In this document: positions 10,025 to 19,030 of the stretch, in pieces | Layout of the letters: each line of letters starts with the position of its first letter | Numbering within the stretch: the first letter of the stretch is position 1 | Assembly: GCA_965659945.1 (NCBI GenBank) | Contig: CBFHYJ010000003.1 | Coordinates: 11,795-75,794, forward strand | Source: VMDJ01 sp965659945 | GTDB lineage: Bacteria > Pseudomonadota > Gammaproteobacteria > Chromatiales > Chromatiaceae | DNA: 64,000 bases | Direction of reading: 5' to 3' | Notes under the pieces: model-generated | Database searches by the model: none | Told to the model about the DNA's origin: nothing | What the model saw: the letters and a program-made list of their open reading frames with translations, nothing else | Position numbers and translations under genes: made by a program

Positions 10025-10792
10025 TTGGAAACACAACCGCATTTGGACGCCACTCAACGTGAGGGCGGCACCATCTACCACCTGCGTAATGTTGTTTTAG
10101 ATCGGAAATCAGAAGGCGTCTCTTTCCGGCTTAATGTGCCCTCTTTGCAAATACGCCAGGGTGAACAGATTGCGGTGATCGGTGAATCAGGTTGTGGCAA
10201 ATCAACCTTACTCGACATCTTGGCATTCATTGCTAAACCCAGTCAGATCGACTCTTTCCGCTTTCGCCCTAATAATAGTGACGCTCCAATTGATATCGGG
10301 GCATATTGGCAAAAAAATCAATTCAATCAACTAGGTGACTTACGTAAACAACATATTGGTTATGTCATGCAAACCGGCGGGCTTCTGCCTTACCTAACTG
10401 TGAGAGATAACATCAACCTTTCGCGTAGCGTGTTAAAAATGAAAAAAGACGACACCGTTGACACGCTTGCACGTGAACTCGGTATTGCACGTCATCTTGA
10501 TAAATTACCTGGCACATTATCAACCGGTGAACGTCAACGAGTTGCAATTGCTCGCGGTCTCGCTCATCAGCCATCTATCGTGATAGCAGATGAACCCACC
10601 GCCTCCGTTGATCCTTTTGCAGCAGAAAAGATCATGGCCTTATTCATGGAGCTAGCTGAAGACCGCAATATTACCGTCATCGTTGCTAGCCACGCATGGC
10701 GCCACATCAAACGTTTAGGCTTACGACGTTTAGCGCACCATACCTCGCGCTCAGAAGATGGGCGCACAACCGAAACCGTAGTGAATGGATAA
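10025..10792 (+). CDS. ABC transporter ATP-binding protein (LolD/MacB/TagT type)
   Basis: A 255-residue cytoplasmic ATPase that powers the permease encoded 3 bases downstream. Walker A GESGCGKST lies at residues 53-61, the Q-loop is in YVMQTGG, the signature is LSTGERQRVAIARG and Walker B is IVIADEPTA, followed by an H-loop region (VIVASHAW). This class pairs with FtsX-type permeases that act mechanically on periplasmic partners rather than moving small solutes. The start is TTG 10025 with AGGA upstream; no closer ATG exists in frame. The pairing with a PpkA-like protein suggests TagT, the ATPase of the type VI secretion TagQRST signalling arm. Confidence 0.9.
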   Translation: METQPHLDATQREGGTIYHLRNVVLDRKSEGVSFRLNVPSLQIRQGEQIAVIGESGCGKSTLLDILAFIAKPSQIDSFRFRPNNSDAPIDIGAYWQKNQFNQLGDLRKQHIGYVMQTGGLLPYLTVRDNINLSRSVLKMKKDDTVDTLARELGIARHLDKLPGTLSTGERQRVAIARGLAHQPSIVIADEPTASVDPFAAEKIMALFMELAEDRNITVIVASHAWRHIKRLGLRRLAHHTSRSEDGRTTETVVNG

Positions 10793-10795
10793 GTC

Positions 10796-11995
10796 ATGAA
10801 GTTATTTAAAACACTACGCTTAGCAACCAAAGATTACTTACACGAATGGCAAGTTTCGATTTGCTTTGTGCTTGCTCTTGCAGCAGTTCTTGGACCCATG
10901 CTGGTTTTGTTTGGTCTTAAATTCGGCATCATTGGCGGGATGATTGATGAGCTGATTGAAGATCCAGCAAATCGTGAGATACGCCCAGTGAGTAGCGCGC
11001 GTTTTGATGACAACTGGGTCAACCAGATGCGCGCACGTAACGATGTCGAATTTATTTTGCCACGCACGCGCAGCATCGCAGCAACGGTGCAATTAAGCTC
11101 AGCCAAATCTGATCGCTTTATCAATGTGGAAATGATTCCTACTGCGAAAGGCGACCCACTACTACAAGAAACATCGGCACCAGAAACCATTAAGCAAATT
11201 GTTTTATCGCCAACGGCTACTCGCAAACTTAGCATCGAGCTTGGTGATCAAATAAAAGGCAGTGTGACTCGTCGTTACTTGGGGGAGACCGAACGTGTTG
11301 AGCTTACACTTACCGTGGTAGGGATTGCTGATGCCGATGCATTTACGCGTGATGGTGCTTTTGCAAATCTAGAACTGATGGAAGCGATCGAGAACTACCG
11401 CGATGGTATTGCTGTGCCTAACTTCAAATGGTCTGGTAGCGCCGCACCTTCTGATCGCACTTACCCCAGCTTCCGTTTGTTTAGCCGCTCAATCTACGAT
11501 GTTGCAGGCTTACAAAAAGCATTGAATGCCGTTGGCGTTGAAGTACGTACTAAAAGTTCAGACATCGAGCTTGTCATGAAGATGGACCGCAACCTGACCA
11601 TGGTTTACTGGGCAATTGCGATCATCGGCCTGTTTGGCTTCTCACTTTCTCTTGGCGCAAGCTTATGGGCCAATGTTGACCGAAAACGTAAAGAGTTATC
11701 CGTTCTGCGCTTAGTGGGTTTCCGTACGGGAGATATCGTGTGGTTCCCAATGACTCAAGCCATCTACACAGCTGTCCTCGGCTGGGGATTAGCGATTGGC
11801 TTATATCAAGCCGTAGCAATCACCATCAATGCCATGATGGCTGACCAAACAGAAGGCCAATCCGTTTGCGTTCTACTGCCCGAACACTTTATTGCGGCTG
11901 GCGTGGTGACTGTTGCTGCTGCGATTGTTGCCGCGGCTTTATCAGGCGCACGTGCTGCACGTATTGCACCGTCTGATGGCCTAAGAGAGATCTAA
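10796..11995 (+). CDS. FtsX-like ABC permease (LolC/MacB/TagS type)
   Basis: A 399-residue inner-membrane protein. One transmembrane segment near residues 20-45 is followed by a large periplasmic domain of about 220 residues, then three C-terminal segments (VYWAIAIIGLFGFSLSLGASL, IYTAVLGWGLAIGLY, IAAGVVTVAAAIVAAALSG). This 1+3 topology with the block RKRKELSVLRLVGFR is diagnostic of FtsX/MacB-type permeases. It forms a transporter with the ATPase just upstream. Context suggests a TagS-like partner of the vWA protein rather than a lipoprotein or drug exporter. Its stop codon overlaps that of the convergent TAXI gene by four bases, so no terminator separates them. Confidence 0.88.
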   Translation: MKLFKTLRLATKDYLHEWQVSICFVLALAAVLGPMLVLFGLKFGIIGGMIDELIEDPANREIRPVSSARFDDNWVNQMRARNDVEFILPRTRSIAATVQLSSAKSDRFINVEMIPTAKGDPLLQETSAPETIKQIVLSPTATRKLSIELGDQIKGSVTRRYLGETERVELTLTVVGIADADAFTRDGAFANLELMEAIENYRDGIAVPNFKWSGSAAPSDRTYPSFRLFSRSIYDVAGLQKALNAVGVEVRTKSSDIELVMKMDRNLTMVYWAIAIIGLFGFSLSLGASLWANVDRKRKELSVLRLVGFRTGDIVWFPMTQAIYTAVLGWGLAIGLYQAVAITINAMMADQTEGQSVCVLLPEHFIAAGVVTVAAAIVAAALSGARAARIAPSDGLREI

Positions 11996-13242
11996 AGTAA
12001 TCGCTGTCTAACCAACTCGATATGCTGGCGCAGATGATAGGCTTCATGCGCAAAGGCTAAGGGTATTTTTAGCTGACGCACCTCTTGTTCGAGATTGCGC
12101 AGTGATTGATGCAAGGTCTCTTTGGTTGCATGATCAGCGCCGGTTGCCTGCTCATCGATTGACTCAAGTTTTTCATACCAACGATAAACGCGTGCTCGCA
12201 TACGCCAATTGTAGATAGGTGGCATGACTTTCATCAAAGGTAAAATCATGAGCACTAATGGCAGCAACATAACCCATAGACGGTCTAATAAAGACGCTGC
12301 CCAGAAAGGCATATAACGCTGCAAGACTGGCTCGCCTTTTTCATAAAACTTTTTCGCTCTATCAGCTAATGGATATGCCAACAGTTTAGGCTGTGGAAAT
12401 TGTCCGTTATTAGCAAACCAATTTTCATTTCCATGTTGCTGCTTTGCAGCCATCAACATGATGTCAATAATCGCCGGGTGAATCTCTTTAGTTGCAACAA
12501 TATTTGCCGCTGGCGCTAGCAGCGCTTTATCTTTGGTAGGGATATCTTGTTGGAGATCAACAATACCTTGCGGTAGAACCACATGGCTTAAGAAGCCATA
12601 ACGCTTTGCATAGGCTTGGACACGATCAAAAGACATCACGTTTAGCGTCTGATCTCGCAACATTTCTTGAACTAACAAACTGCGTGGCGCACTCACAAAA
12701 AATGCTGCATCAATCTTGTCTTCTTTAAGTGCATCGTAAGCTGTTCGACCACCTATAGGCTGTGTAGAGTCGAGCGAGATACCATTATCACTGAGCAGCA
12801 TGGTTGCTAACGCTCGGGTACCGGAGCCTTCACCACCAATTGCCATACGTAATCCGGCCAATTCACGTAATGCACCAATAGGCCGCTTGGCTGAGGTAAA
12901 GACCCATAGTGGTTCGTAAAAAACACTACCCATTGATTCGATCAACTGAATCCCAAAGGGATCAGGGATGCCGCTCTGAACAAGCGCTATATCGACCTTC
13001 CCTTCACGTAATAGCTGTTGATTTTCTACAGAGCCAGCAGTAGGAATCAGCTCAAGTTCAACACCCTCTGCTGCCAGATAGCGTTGATAAGACTGTGCAA
13101 AGCTGTGGTAAGCGCCACTTTCAGAGCCTGTTGCCATGGTTACCTTTGACGGAGGCGCCGGCTTTATAAACTGCGCCGCTAAAACAAAAGCCGCAATGGT
13201 TAGCAGCACTGCAGGGGTATAAATTTTAACAATAGGACTCAC
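11992..13242 (-). CDS. TAXI-family TRAP transporter solute-binding protein, membrane anchored
   Basis: A 416-residue protein with an N-terminal signal anchor (AVLLTIAAFVLAAQF) and a periplasmic TAXI domain (TMATGSESGAYHSFAQSY, PTAGSVENQQLLREGKVDIALVQSG). It ends in a transmembrane segment (LWVMLLPLVLMILPLMKV) and a cytoplasmic coiled-coil tail. TAXI proteins bind carboxylates or amino acids such as glutamate for TRAP transporters. No TRAP permease gene lies next to it, so it may act as a sensor or work with a distant permease. The start is GTG 13242, 5 bases after the HAD gene, with only a weak ribosome site; the three minus-strand genes back to amgK form an operon. Confidence 0.85.
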   Translation of the reverse strand: MSPIVKIYTPAVLLTIAAFVLAAQFIKPAPPSKVTMATGSESGAYHSFAQSYQRYLAAEGVELELIPTAGSVENQQLLREGKVDIALVQSGIPDPFGIQLIESMGSVFYEPLWVFTSAKRPIGALRELAGLRMAIGGEGSGTRALATMLLSDNGISLDSTQPIGGRTAYDALKEDKIDAAFFVSAPRSLLVQEMLRDQTLNVMSFDRVQAYAKRYGFLSHVVLPQGIVDLQQDIPTKDKALLAPAANIVATKEIHPAIIDIMLMAAKQQHGNENWFANNGQFPQPKLLAYPLADRAKKFYEKGEPVLQRYMPFWAASLLDRLWVMLLPLVLMILPLMKVMPPIYNWRMRARVYRWYEKLESIDEQATGADHATKETLHQSLRNLEQEVRQLKIPLAFAHEAYHLRQHIELVRQRLL

Positions 13243-13247
13243 GATAA

Positions 13248-13943
13248 TTACCGAGGTAAGAGCTCAATCAACTCTTTTAAATTCGAAACGCTAATATCGG
13301 CGGACTTCGTCAAACTTGGCCACATTTGTTCTATGCGATTCATCCATGCGGTTTTCATTCCGAAATTAGCAGCAGCCTCTATATCGCGTATAGGATCATC
13401 ACCCACATGCAGACACTCATTAGGCTGCACATCAAATTGATCCACACTGGCTTGAAACAGTGCTGGATGCGGTTTTGCCGCCCCTACTTGTTCAGCCATA
13501 AAGGCCGCATCAAACAAACCTTGTAGCGGCGTCTTTTCAACTTGCGCATTGCCATTAGTCACCGCAACCAACCGGTAAGTACCTTTGAGCTGCTTTAAGC
13601 CTTCAATCACTTCATCAAATGGTTCAACCCAATTACGCGCCTCACGAAAGATCGCGTTAGCTTGCTCTGCAATCTCATGCGGCAAAGCAAATTCATCACA
13701 ATGCGCTTTCAATGCTGAAAGACGTACACGCGTTAAGTCGTGAGCAAACTCAGGATTCGCTTTGACCCATGCCATCCGCTTTTCCCGCATAGTATCGAGT
13801 GTGTAATGCTCAGTAATCACTGGCGCATGCTGTTGCAGCCATTCATAGGTGCGTGCTTCTGCCATACGAATGGTTTGAAGACATGGCCAAAGCGTGTCAT
13901 CTAAATCAAAAGAGATCAGCTTGATGTTATTGAGCTGTGACAT
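13248..13943 (-). CDS. HAD-family hydrolase (YigB-like phosphatase)
   Basis: A 231-residue cytoplasmic haloacid dehalogenase-superfamily phosphatase. Motif I FDLDDTLWP sits near residues 12-20 with the nucleophile and acid aspartates, motif II is VAVTNGN, the motif III lysine is in GAAKPHP and motif IV is HVGDDPIRDI. A helical cap lies between motifs I and II. The pattern resembles E. coli YigB, which hydrolyses FMN, but substrate cannot be read from sequence. It starts immediately after the amgK stop codon with no intergenic base, where murU often sits in related genomes. It is not a nucleotidyltransferase and does not replace MurU by homology. Confidence 0.88.
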   Translation of the reverse strand: MSQLNNIKLISFDLDDTLWPCLQTIRMAEARTYEWLQQHAPVITEHYTLDTMREKRMAWVKANPEFAHDLTRVRLSALKAHCDEFALPHEIAEQANAIFREARNWVEPFDEVIEGLKQLKGTYRLVAVTNGNAQVEKTPLQGLFDAAFMAEQVGAAKPHPALFQASVDQFDVQPNECLHVGDDPIRDIEAAANFGMKTAWMNRIEQMWPSLTKSADISVSNLKELIELLPR

Positions 13944-14927
13944 TTATAAAGCAGGTAATACGCGCTGAGACACAAACTCACCTAGCGGCTTGAGTTCTTC
14001 ATATTGCTTACCGACATTCACAATGTAGTTAAGCGTGCGTGGAATATCACCCAGGTAACCGGGTTTACCATCACGGTGATTGAGGCGCGCAAATATACCG
14101 CTGGCCTTGAGATGGCGCTGTACCCCCATCCAATCAAACCATCGCTTGAAACGAAGACGATGTCTCTCATTCATTACCCCCGTTGCGATTGCACCCTCCA
14201 AGTAATCATGGCACCAACGAGACACTAAAGCGTCATCCCACTCGATATAACAGTCGCGCAGCAAGGACACCAAGTCATAGGTCACCGGACCCAATACAGC
14301 ATCCTGGTAATCGATCACACCTAAGCTGTTATCCGATAGCAGCATTAAATTGCGCGAATGATAGTCACGATGAACAAACACCTTAGGTTGCTCCAACGCC
14401 GATTCAGTTAGCGCTTTAAATGTGCGTGCGAGCATTTTTTTACTGTCATCCGACAAATTGAGACTCAAATGCTTCTCAAGCAGCCAATCAGGAAATAGCT
14501 GCATTTCACGCATCAACATTGGCTCGTCATAAGCGGGCAAGTTGTCGGTCTTCGCGCTTTGCTGAAACGTCAGCAATGAGGTCATCGCGCTGCCATAGAG
14601 CTGGTCAGCTGACTCCTGAGTCAAATTCGGTAACAAGGTGGCATCGCCAAAATCTTCCAGAACCATAAACCCTTGTTCGATATCCATCGCCAACACCTCA
14701 GGCGCATGCACCCCTGCATCACGCAGACGAGTGGTCATCTCAGCAAAAGGACGGCAGTCTTCTTGTGGCGGTGGCGCATCCATCACAATTCGACTCGGCA
14801 CCCCCAATTGGGTGAGTCGAAAATAACGCCGAAAACTGGCATCTCCAGAGGCCATGGCTAGCGCAAAGTCGCCAAGCTCAAGAGAATCTCTAAGCCATTG
14901 TTTTAAAAGCGAAAGTCGCTCATCCAT
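13944..14927 (-). CDS. amgK: Aminoglycoside-phosphotransferase-fold sugar kinase AmgK
   Basis: Anomeric kinase for N-acetylmuramic acid and N-acetylglucosamine in the peptidoglycan recycling route that bypasses de novo UDP-MurNAc synthesis (known in Pseudomonas). About 327 residues in the APH kinase fold: N-lobe GDASFRRYFRL, catalytic loop VFVHRDYHSRNLML and metal-binding GVIDYQDA. It lies head to head with lptD, as in pseudomonads, which supports orthology. The partner nucleotidyltransferase gene murU, which usually follows amgK, is not in this window. ATG 14927 follows AGGTTAGG and was chosen over a TTG one codon upstream. Confidence 0.88.
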   Translation of the reverse strand: MDERLSLLKQWLRDSLELGDFALAMASGDASFRRYFRLTQLGVPSRIVMDAPPPQEDCRPFAEMTTRLRDAGVHAPEVLAMDIEQGFMVLEDFGDATLLPNLTQESADQLYGSAMTSLLTFQQSAKTDNLPAYDEPMLMREMQLFPDWLLEKHLSLNLSDDSKKMLARTFKALTESALEQPKVFVHRDYHSRNLMLLSDNSLGVIDYQDAVLGPVTYDLVSLLRDCYIEWDDALVSRWCHDYLEGAIATGVMNERHRLRFKRWFDWMGVQRHLKASGIFARLNHRDGKPGYLGDIPRTLNYIVNVGKQYEELKPLGEFVSQRVLPAL

Positions 14928-15057
14928 CAAAACCTAACCTTGGGGCCATTTCGGCTCAATTTCATTGAAAATATGGGCATTTTATGAGATTTTACCCACC
15001 CTTCGGAGACTTCCTGTGGAATTAGCTTCCGCGTAACCATAAAAATAGAACCGGCCG

Positions 15058-17739
15058 ATGCTTTTTCATACTGCAAACTCCCTAAAAATTCGCCCATTGT
15101 CTGTCGCGATTGCGACGATTTTGATGCCGATCTCGCTACTCAGCCAGGCTGTAATCGCTAAAGACAGTCGCGCTTGGGAATGTAAAGCTGGATCTGATGG
15201 TCAATGGGAATGCTATAAAAACGGCGTATTGGAAGATCGCCCTGCTGCAGCACCCATTGTGCAAGCACTACCGATGGACGCTAAGCCTGCAGCTTTATCG
15301 ATTGCTGAGCAACCTACAGCGGCACCTGCGTACACACCGAATGCGTCGGTTGGATTAAGCCAAGCAGCACCTAAAGTTAAAGTGGCACAGCCTGCTGAAG
15401 AACCTAAACCGGTCGTTATTCCAGAGCCAGTTCCAAGTAAGCCACAAGCTGTCGCTAAACCCGAGCCTGTTGTTGCAAAGCCAGTACAAAAGCCCCTGCC
15501 TGCGACAGAAACAAAGACCACTGACCCCATCGCCAAGGTAGTCAGCTCCGCGAGTAATGCGAGTCGTCTTGATGAGAAGCTTAACTGGGGTTCATGTGGT
15601 GTTGAAACCAATCAGCTACCGACTTTTGTTAGCTTTGATGGCAACAATGCCAATGCGCCGATGGATATCGTGGCTGACTCAGCCGAACTGAGCCGTGAGA
15701 CCAATGAGAACATCTTCATTGGTAATGTCGAGCACACCCAAGGCTCACAACAAATTTTTGCGGAAGCTATGAGCTACAACCAAGAGTCTGGTCAGCTAAA
15801 CGCGCAAGGCGATGTGTTGATGATCATGCCCGATATGCGCATGAGCGCGCCTCGCGTGTCATACAACACCAAGACCCGCAGCGGCGATGCAACCGATGTC
15901 TCTTATCGCATGCCAGGCATCTTAGGTCGCGGCACCTCTGAGAGCACCAACATCATCGATGATCTGCACAGTGAACATAACACGGTGACCTACACCACCT
16001 GTGCACCAGGTGATAACGCATGGTCATTACATGCTGACAAGCTGATCATGGATCAAGAAGAAGGCGTGGCTTGGGCAACGCACGCAACAATCAACGTGGG
16101 CGACATGCCGATTGCATACTTACCTGCAATGAGCTTCCCATTGGATGATCGTCGTCGCAGTGGCGTACTTCGCCCCACCTTCAGTAATAGGAAAGATAAC
16201 GGCTTTGATTTCACCTTGCCTTATTACCTAAACCTTGCGCCAAACTACGACCTAACGCTTTATCCGCGTTATCTAACCGAGCGTGGCGCCATGCTGGGCG
16301 GCGAATATCGCTTCCTCACTGAGATGGCGAAAGGCACCATCTCAGCTGATGCAATTAGTGACGACAAATACACCGGCAATAGTTCACGCAGCTCATTGAA
16401 GATCGACACCTCTGCGACTTTCAATGACCGTTTAACAGGTAACTTCTTATTTAATGAAGTCTCAGATAACGATTATCTAAACGACTTTGGCGGCACACTT
16501 GCGGTAGCTAACACTACACAACTTGAGCGTCGTGCTGAGATGAAGTATCAAGCAGATAACTGGTATTCATTGGTTAAATTCCAGGATTTCCAAGCTCTTA
16601 GCTTTGGCTCTACAACTGCCAATGAGCAATATGCTCGACTCCCGCAGGTCTTATTCCACGCCAATAACGACAAGCTTCGTGGCGATAGCCCGCTGATTAT
16701 GGAACTGGATACTGAAGCAGTCAGTTTTTCTAAGGATGAAGCGAATGCAATTAATGGTGAGCGTTACGATATCAAACCGCGCGTAGCTTTAGATTTTCGT
16801 GAGCCTTGGTATCACTTGAAGCCTGCGCTATCTGTTCGCCATACTACATACAACACAAACACTTTCGGCGCAGTAAATGATGGCTCTGTCAGTCGAAGCA
16901 CTTACACCGCTAGCATCGATAATGGCTTGTATTTCGAACGTAATACCTCATGGTTTGGCGAAGGTGCTCTCCAGACCCTTGAGCCACGTGCCTATTACTT
17001 GTACACACCACACAAAAATCAAAGCAACATCAACGTCTTTGATACAGCGGCATACGGATTTGATTTTGCGCAACTGTTCCGCGACAACCGTTTCAATGGA
17101 CCTGATCGTGTTGGCGATGCCAATCAGTTAACTCTGGCGCTTACTAGCCGCACGCTCAGTGACAGCAATGGCTCTGAAATTTTCCGCGCCAGTATCGGTG
17201 AAGTTTTTTACTTTGAAGATCGCCGAGTACAGCTACCTGACGTATCAACCGCCTCTACAAACAAATCTGATCTTGTAGGCGAGATCGCATGGAAACCTGC
17301 GCAACACTGGGAAACAAAGCTGAACGCATTGTTTGATACCAATACCGACGATCTAAAAACCGCGACTGCTTCTGCAAATTACTACGCAAGCAATACGGAA
17401 CTATTCAACATCAAATACATCTATAACGATGCATCGACCACAGCGACTGATAACAACCAACAGTTAGATATCAGTGGCATTTGGTCTGTCGCACCAAAAA
17501 CTAACCTTTTCGCTCGTCTGAATCGTTCTCTGAAGGATGATAAAGATCTCGACGCTTTGGCTGGTTTTGAATACGGAAGCTGCTGCTGGCGTGTTCGTAC
17601 ATTTGCTAGCCGTGCAACCGGTGACGAATCACCAACTTTCACGGTTGAATTCGAACTTAACGGCCTAGGCCGTATTGGTGATGACACAGAAACCCTTTTG
17701 AACGATCGCATCTACGGATACCGTCGAGAAGATGACTAA
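15058..17739 (+). CDS. lptD: LPS-assembly outer-membrane protein LptD
   Basis: Outer-membrane beta-barrel that inserts lipopolysaccharide into the outer leaflet together with LptE. It has 893 residues, a signal peptide ending near SQAVIAK, then a Pro/Ala/Lys-rich low-complexity stretch (about residues 60-165) before the periplasmic OstA/LptA-like jellyroll (MDIVADSAELSRETNENIFIG). The barrel follows, with the family block SFPLDDRRRSGVL. Cysteines near residue 180 and the CC pair at the C-terminal end (GSCCWRVRTF) match the disulfide pattern needed for a working plug. It heads lptD-surA-pdxA-apaG-apaH. The low-complexity linker is longer than in E. coli (784 residues). Confidence 0.96.
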   Translation: MLFHTANSLKIRPLSVAIATILMPISLLSQAVIAKDSRAWECKAGSDGQWECYKNGVLEDRPAAAPIVQALPMDAKPAALSIAEQPTAAPAYTPNASVGLSQAAPKVKVAQPAEEPKPVVIPEPVPSKPQAVAKPEPVVAKPVQKPLPATETKTTDPIAKVVSSASNASRLDEKLNWGSCGVETNQLPTFVSFDGNNANAPMDIVADSAELSRETNENIFIGNVEHTQGSQQIFAEAMSYNQESGQLNAQGDVLMIMPDMRMSAPRVSYNTKTRSGDATDVSYRMPGILGRGTSESTNIIDDLHSEHNTVTYTTCAPGDNAWSLHADKLIMDQEEGVAWATHATINVGDMPIAYLPAMSFPLDDRRRSGVLRPTFSNRKDNGFDFTLPYYLNLAPNYDLTLYPRYLTERGAMLGGEYRFLTEMAKGTISADAISDDKYTGNSSRSSLKIDTSATFNDRLTGNFLFNEVSDNDYLNDFGGTLAVANTTQLERRAEMKYQADNWYSLVKFQDFQALSFGSTTANEQYARLPQVLFHANNDKLRGDSPLIMELDTEAVSFSKDEANAINGERYDIKPRVALDFREPWYHLKPALSVRHTTYNTNTFGAVNDGSVSRSTYTASIDNGLYFERNTSWFGEGALQTLEPRAYYLYTPHKNQSNINVFDTAAYGFDFAQLFRDNRFNGPDRVGDANQLTLALTSRTLSDSNGSEIFRASIGEVFYFEDRRVQLPDVSTASTNKSDLVGEIAWKPAQHWETKLNALFDTNTDDLKTATASANYYASNTELFNIKYIYNDASTTATDNNQQLDISGIWSVAPKTNLFARLNRSLKDDKDLDALAGFEYGSCCWRVRTFASRATGDESPTFTVEFELNGLGRIGDDTETLLNDRIYGYRREDD

Positions 17740-19030
17740 AAAATTGATCGCTGCCCTGCTGTTTGGGGCGTCACTCTCAGTTGCACATGCTGCCATTGAG
17801 CTCGTAGACCGTATCATTGCCGTTGTGGGTAAAGACGTGGTGATGCTCAGTGAGCTCAAATCACGTGCGCAAGAAAATTATTCAACACTCGCTAAGCGCA
17901 ACCCCAACGCCTTGCCATCACAAGAGCAAGTGCTTACCAGCACCCTTGATAATCTCATTCTAGAGAAGCTTCAATTGGCTGAAGCCTCCAAGCTTGGCAT
18001 CACTGCCTCATCTGATCGTGTTGCTGAAGCGATGGCGCAGATTGCCAAAAACAATAAGCTCACTTTTGATCAACTGCGTGAAGCATTGGCAAAAGAAGGC
18101 ACAAGCTTCGACTTCTTTCGCAACAAGATTAAAAATCAGCTCACTCTTCAGCGCCTGATTGATAAAGAAGTCACTAACCGTATTCAGGTTTCTGACTCTG
18201 AAATTGACAGCCTGATTACTGCGCAAGATGCCAACGCCGCTAAACGCCGTGAGGTGCGTTTATTCCATATCTTGGTACGCACCCCAGATGGCGCAACAGC
18301 TGATGAAGCGAAAGCTGCGGCAAAAAAAGCTAACAAAGCACGCAAACGAATTGATGCTGGCGAATCATTTGAACAAGTGGCTATCGGCACCTCGGATGCA
18401 TCTAACGCACTTCAAGGTGGCGATGTTGGCTGGTTAGCCTTTGCGCAACTACCGCGTGGCTATCAAGAAATCGTTGCCAAGATGAACGCTGGCGATTTGG
18501 TTGGTCCTTTCCGCAGTTCTAATGGCTTTAATATTCTTAAAGCAGCAGAGTTTCGTATCCCAGAGGCCTCGCAAGAGATCGTGACCCAAACCGAAGCGCG
18601 CCACATCTTAATTCGCACAGACGAGGTGACTTCAGATAGCGATGCAAAGATCAAACTCGAACAACTCCGCGAACGTGCAGAACAAGGTGAAGACTTCACG
18701 AACCTTGCACGCTCTCATTCATCGGATACCGGCTCTGCAATCAAAGGTGGTGAGCTAGGTTGGGTTAGCCCTGATCAAATGGTGCCTGAATTTGAAGAAG
18801 TGATGAACCAAACCGCCAAAGGCGCTATCAGTGCACCGTTTAAATCGCGCTTTGGTTGGCACATCATCCAAGTCGTCGATCGTCGTCAGCATGATAAATC
18901 TGATGATGTGCGCCGCATCGCTGCCCGTAAAGCTGTAATCAAACGCAAAAGTGAAGAAGCGAAAGAAGAATATCTGCGCCGCTTACGTGATGAAGCCTTC
19001 ATTGATCTTCGCTTGGATGATTTGCGATGA
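17732..19030 (+). CDS. surA: Periplasmic peptidyl-prolyl isomerase/chaperone SurA
   Basis: Chaperone that escorts outer-membrane proteins, including LptD, through the periplasm. It has 432 residues (E. coli 428). The signal peptide (KKLIAALLFGASLSVAHA) is followed by the N-terminal chaperone domain, two parvulin (PPIC) domains starting near VRLFHILVRTP and EARHILIRTDE, and a C-terminal helix. The second domain has the typical GELGWVSPDQMVPEFE. The ATG overlaps the end of lptD by eight bases, so the two are translationally coupled, which fits their shared function. Confidence 0.97.
   Translation: MTKKLIAALLFGASLSVAHAAIELVDRIIAVVGKDVVMLSELKSRAQENYSTLAKRNPNALPSQEQVLTSTLDNLILEKLQLAEASKLGITASSDRVAEAMAQIAKNNKLTFDQLREALAKEGTSFDFFRNKIKNQLTLQRLIDKEVTNRIQVSDSEIDSLITAQDANAAKRREVRLFHILVRTPDGATADEAKAAAKKANKARKRIDAGESFEQVAIGTSDASNALQGGDVGWLAFAQLPRGYQEIVAKMNAGDLVGPFRSSNGFNILKAAEFRIPEASQEIVTQTEARHILIRTDEVTSDSDAKIKLEQLRERAEQGEDFTNLARSHSSDTGSAIKGGELGWVSPDQMVPEFEEVMNQTAKGAISAPFKSRFGWHIIQVVDRRQHDKSDDVRRIAARKAVIKRKSEEAKEEYLRRLRDEAFIDLRLDDLR

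Noticed and set aside
7518..11995. A complete type VI secretion system
   Set aside because: None of the structural genes (sheath, baseplate, VgrG, ClpV) is present in the window; only the PpkA/TagTS-like part is seen.
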